Source: Apilactobacillus nanyangensis (GTDB lineage Bacteria > Bacillota > Bacilli > Lactobacillales > Lactobacillaceae). Taken from it: a stretch of 33,864 bases of DNA. The translations under genes and the position numbers were made by a program. Location of the stretch: the NCBI RefSeq assembly GCF_016861915.1, contig NZ_BOLX01000017.1, positions 1-33,864 on the forward strand. Direction: 5' to 3'. Below are positions 31,697-33,864 of the stretch, one piece after another. Each line of letters starts with the position of its first letter. Within the stretch, counting starts at the first letter, position 1. The notes beneath the pieces are model-generated. The model had not been told where the DNA came from. It did not search any database and worked only from the letters and a program-made list of their open reading frames with translations.

Positions 31697-33757
31697 ATGT
31701 CTAGTCATATTAAGAACACCAGAAAGTTCTTTAATACAAAATTTGGCTTTTTTGTATTAATCGTGGCATTATTCTGGTTGAAAACATATATTTCATACCG
31801 TATTGATTTTACCTTAGGTGCAAAGGGTGGCATTCAACAATTCCTATTGGCTGTTAACCCACTTCCTGCAGCATTACTAATTTTTGGGATTGCTTTGTAC
31901 TTTAGAGGTAAGTTAGCTTATTGGTTAATGATTATCATTGATTTAATTGAATCAATTTGGATTTTTGCCAACGTTTTATATTACCGTGAATTTTCTGACT
32001 TTCTATCATTTGGAATTATCAAAGGTTCAGGTACTGTTCAAAATAACCTTGGTAAGAGTTTAGCTGAAATCCTACATCCATTAGATTTCTTCGTATTTAT
32101 TGATATCATTGTATTGATTCTATTATTACTATTTAAAGTAATTAAGGTCGATCATTCTCCATTTAAAAAGAAGAACGCATTTGCGATTACCGTCTTATCT
32201 TTAGTATTGATGTTTGCTGAATTTGGTGTATCTAATGCAGATAGATCAGGCCTATTAACAAGAACTTTTGATAATAACTACATTGTTAAATACCTTGGTT
32301 TAAATGAATACGCTGCATTTAATGCATATCAGACACACAAGGAAAGCCAAACAAGAGCTGAAGCTAAACCATCTGATTTAAATAGTGTACTTACATATCT
32401 AAAGCATAACCGTAGTAAGTCTAATATTGAATACTATGGTAAGGCTAAGGGTAAGAACGTATTCATTATTCACTTGGAAAGTTTCCAACAATTCTTAATT
32501 GATTACAAAGTGGACGGTAAGGAAGTAACTCCAAACCTAAACAAGTTCTACCATAACCAAAATACATTATCATTTGATAACTTCTATCACCAAGTAGCAC
32601 AAGGTAAAACATCTGATGCTGAAATGATGCTAGAAAACTCACTATTCGGTCTACCAGAAGGATCAGCAATGGTAACTTATGGTACCCAAAACACATACCA
32701 AGCTGCACCAGCTATCTTAGCTCAAAAGGGTTACAGTACTGCTGCATTCCATGGGGATGTTCCAAGTTTCTGGAATAGAGATAATGCATACAAGTCATGG
32801 GGATACCAATACTTCTTCGATTCAAACTATTACACCGAAAAACCATCATACAGTGTTGGTTATGGTTTGAAAGATAAGATATTCTTTAAGGATGCTGCTC
32901 AATACATCCAACAATTACCACAACCATTCTATGCAAAACTAATCACATTAACTAACCATTACCCATACGAATTGGATAAACAAAACGTATCATTCCCAGC
33001 AACTAAGACTGGTGATAATACCGTTGATCCATACGTACAAACTGCTCATTACTTAGACCAAGCCTTTGGTGAATTTATGAATTACCTAACTAAGACAGGT
33101 CTAATGAAGAACAGTATGATTGTGTTATACGGTGATCACTATGGTATATCAAATAACCATAGACCAGCTATTGCTCAATTACTACACAAGAAGTCTATTA
33201 ACAGCTTCGATTTAGCACAATTCCAAAAGGTTCCATTTATGATTCACATGGATGGACTAAAGGGTGGAATTGACCACACTTATGGTGGAGAAATTGATGT
33301 ATTACCAACTCTATTGCATCTATTAGGTGTAAAGGATGATAATACTATCCAATTTGGTAATGACTTGTTATCTAAGAAGAGAAACCAAGTTGTTGCATTT
33401 AGAAACGGAGACTTTGTATCTCCTGAATACACAGTAGTAGGTGGAAGCGTATACCTAACTAAGACTGGTAAACAAATTACACCAAACAAGAAGCAAACTG
33501 CTGAAATCAAGAAGATGCAAAACCATGTTACAACTGAACTATCTCTATCAGATAAGGTAGTTCTAGGTGACTTACTACGTTTCTACAACCCTAAGGACTT
33601 TAAGAAGGTAGACAAGAAGTCATACAGCTACAAGTATGCTGATGGAATGAAGCTTCTTAAGGAAATGGATAAAAAGAAGAAGACTGATCTATTAAATAAG
33701 TTGAAGAAGAAAGATACTTTAGACTTATACAAGACAGACGCACCTGAATTAAAATAG
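31697..33757 (+). CDS. ltaS: Lipoteichoic acid synthase, LtaS family
   Basis: It polymerises glycerol phosphate from phosphatidylglycerol onto the glycolipid anchor outside the cell. The 686-residue protein has five N-terminal TM segments (to about residue 178) and then a sulfatase-fold domain. Catalytic and Mn-binding residues are visible: Glu261 (IIHLESF), nucleophile Thr305 (AQGKTSDAE), His421 (TNHYPY), and Asp480 and His481 (YGDHYG). The C-terminal tail is very lysine-rich. The ribosome site is GGAGG, 7 bases upstream. The gap from the previous gene is 41 bases. It could also be an LtaS-type primase (LtaP), which looks alike. An insertion sequence end lies 31 bases past the stop. Confidence 0.92.
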   Translation: MSSHIKNTRKFFNTKFGFFVLIVALFWLKTYISYRIDFTLGAKGGIQQFLLAVNPLPAALLIFGIALYFRGKLAYWLMIIIDLIESIWIFANVLYYREFSDFLSFGIIKGSGTVQNNLGKSLAEILHPLDFFVFIDIIVLILLLLFKVIKVDHSPFKKKNAFAITVLSLVLMFAEFGVSNADRSGLLTRTFDNNYIVKYLGLNEYAAFNAYQTHKESQTRAEAKPSDLNSVLTYLKHNRSKSNIEYYGKAKGKNVFIIHLESFQQFLIDYKVDGKEVTPNLNKFYHNQNTLSFDNFYHQVAQGKTSDAEMMLENSLFGLPEGSAMVTYGTQNTYQAAPAILAQKGYSTAAFHGDVPSFWNRDNAYKSWGYQYFFDSNYYTEKPSYSVGYGLKDKIFFKDAAQYIQQLPQPFYAKLITLTNHYPYELDKQNVSFPATKTGDNTVDPYVQTAHYLDQAFGEFMNYLTKTGLMKNSMIVLYGDHYGISNNHRPAIAQLLHKKSINSFDLAQFQKVPFMIHMDGLKGGIDHTYGGEIDVLPTLLHLLGVKDDNTIQFGNDLLSKKRNQVVAFRNGDFVSPEYTVVGGSVYLTKTGKQITPNKKQTAEIKKMQNHVTTELSLSDKVVLGDLLRFYNPKDFKKVDKKSYSYKYADGMKLLKEMDKKKKTDLLNKLKKKDTLDLYKTDAPELK

Positions 33758-33766
33758 TTTCAAAAT

Positions 33767-33788
33767 AAAAGGACGACTTTGAAAGTCG
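33767..33788 (+). terminator. Truncated ltaS terminator
   Basis: AAAAGGACGACTTT (from about 33767) can pair with a following AAAGTCGT, but the matching CCTTTT and U-tract are missing. At that point the sequence changes to an insertion-sequence end. The remaining hairpin alone has no U-tract and should terminate poorly. Confidence 0.5.
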
Positions 33789-33864
33789 TGAACTGAACCC
33801 CTTGAGTTGGAGAAATCTAACCTAAGGGGTTCTTTTATGTTTTCTAAAGAATTAAAATTAGCTG
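33789..33864 (+). mobile_element. Left end of an IS3/IS150-type insertion sequence (partial)
   Basis: TGAACTGAACCCC at 33789-33801 resembles the terminal inverted repeat of IS150-group elements, which start with TG. A 9-bp stem (GAACCCCTT 33795-33803 with AAGGGGTTC 33824-33832) follows. Then comes a ribosome site AAGGGG and an ATG at 33837 opening MFSKELKLA, which looks like the start of a transposase OrfA (helix-turn-helix). The element runs out of the window, so the family call rests on its end and nine codons. Confidence 0.55.
33837..33864 (+). CDS. Transposase OrfA, first nine codons only
   Basis: The reading frame ATG TTT TCT AAA GAA TTA AAA TTA GCT is cut by the window edge. The N-terminus MFSKELKLA resembles IS3-family OrfA proteins that begin with a short basic segment before the helix-turn-helix. 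AAGGGG lies 7 bases upstream, inside a hairpin arm. Confidence 0.45.

Noticed and set aside
1-33864. CRISPR arrays, prophage, restriction, abortive infection or toxin-antitoxin modules
   Set aside because: No regularly spaced repeats and no matching gene families were seen on either strand.

Overview
The window is A+T-rich chromosomal DNA from a low-GC Gram-positive bacterium, almost certainly a member of the Lactobacillaceae. The supporting evidence is strong Shine-Dalgarno sites, several TTG starts, ClpE under a CtsR-type box, HPr with regulatory Ser46, CcpA cre-like sites, an LtaS-type lipoteichoic acid synthase and a GH25-like membrane protein. It is mostly core genome. The one mobile element is the first 76 bases of what looks like an IS3/IS150-type insertion sequence at the right edge.

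Layout. 1-850: a left edge rich in hairpins, then a class I glutamine amidotransferase gene broken by an in-frame TAA. 967-3933 (minus): gluconokinase gntK and a SteT-like amino acid permease, with a cre-like site upstream of gntK. 4154-6422: a membrane-anchored GH25-fold protein lacking catalytic residues, a DEAD-box RNA helicase and tRNA-Arg(CCT). 6465-13312: a phosphate block, pstS-pstS-pstC-pstA-pstB-pstB-phoU plus a PhoB/PhoP-type regulator. Each pstS has its own PhoP-box array with identical spacing. 13326-15899: glcU-like sugar uptake gene divergent from gluconate permease gntP, with two cre-like sites between them. 15899-17253 (minus): gtrB-gtrA. 17421-19449: UDP-GlcNAc 2-epimerase and a YihY/BrkB membrane protein. 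19496-24109: flavodoxin, recX, an AI-2E-family transporter, glycerol-3-phosphate cytidylyltransferase (tagD) and RF3 (prfC). 24129-25166 (minus): a MucBP/SH3-like repeat protein with no signal peptide. 25269-27431 (minus): clpE. 27646-28181: a 66-codon gene without an ATG/GTG/TTG start in a sensible place, then ptsH without ptsI. 28421-33757: a lipoteichoic acid operon with two glycolipid glycosyltransferases, an UPF0104 membrane protein and ltaS, followed by the insertion sequence.

How it fits together. Three themes recur. First, gluconate/glucose use under carbon catabolite control: gntK and gntP lie about 10 kb apart but both carry cre-like sites, and HPr, the CcpA co-effector, is also present. 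Second, phosphate acquisition: a complete Pst transporter with PhoU and a DNA-binding regulator whose receiver domain lacks most phosphorylation residues and has no adjacent kinase. Third, envelope polymers: MnaA and TagD make wall teichoic acid precursors, Laf-like enzymes make the glycolipid anchor, LtaS polymerises lipoteichoic acid, and GtrAB probably feeds lipid-linked sugar to an outside glycosylation step.

I saw no CRISPR array, prophage, toxin-antitoxin pair or evident defence system. The most interesting candidates for new biology are the non-ATG small gene, the degenerate orphan phosphate regulator, the folded RNA after ptsH, the perfect palindrome over the -35 of the lipoteichoic acid operon, and the repeat protein at 24129-25166.
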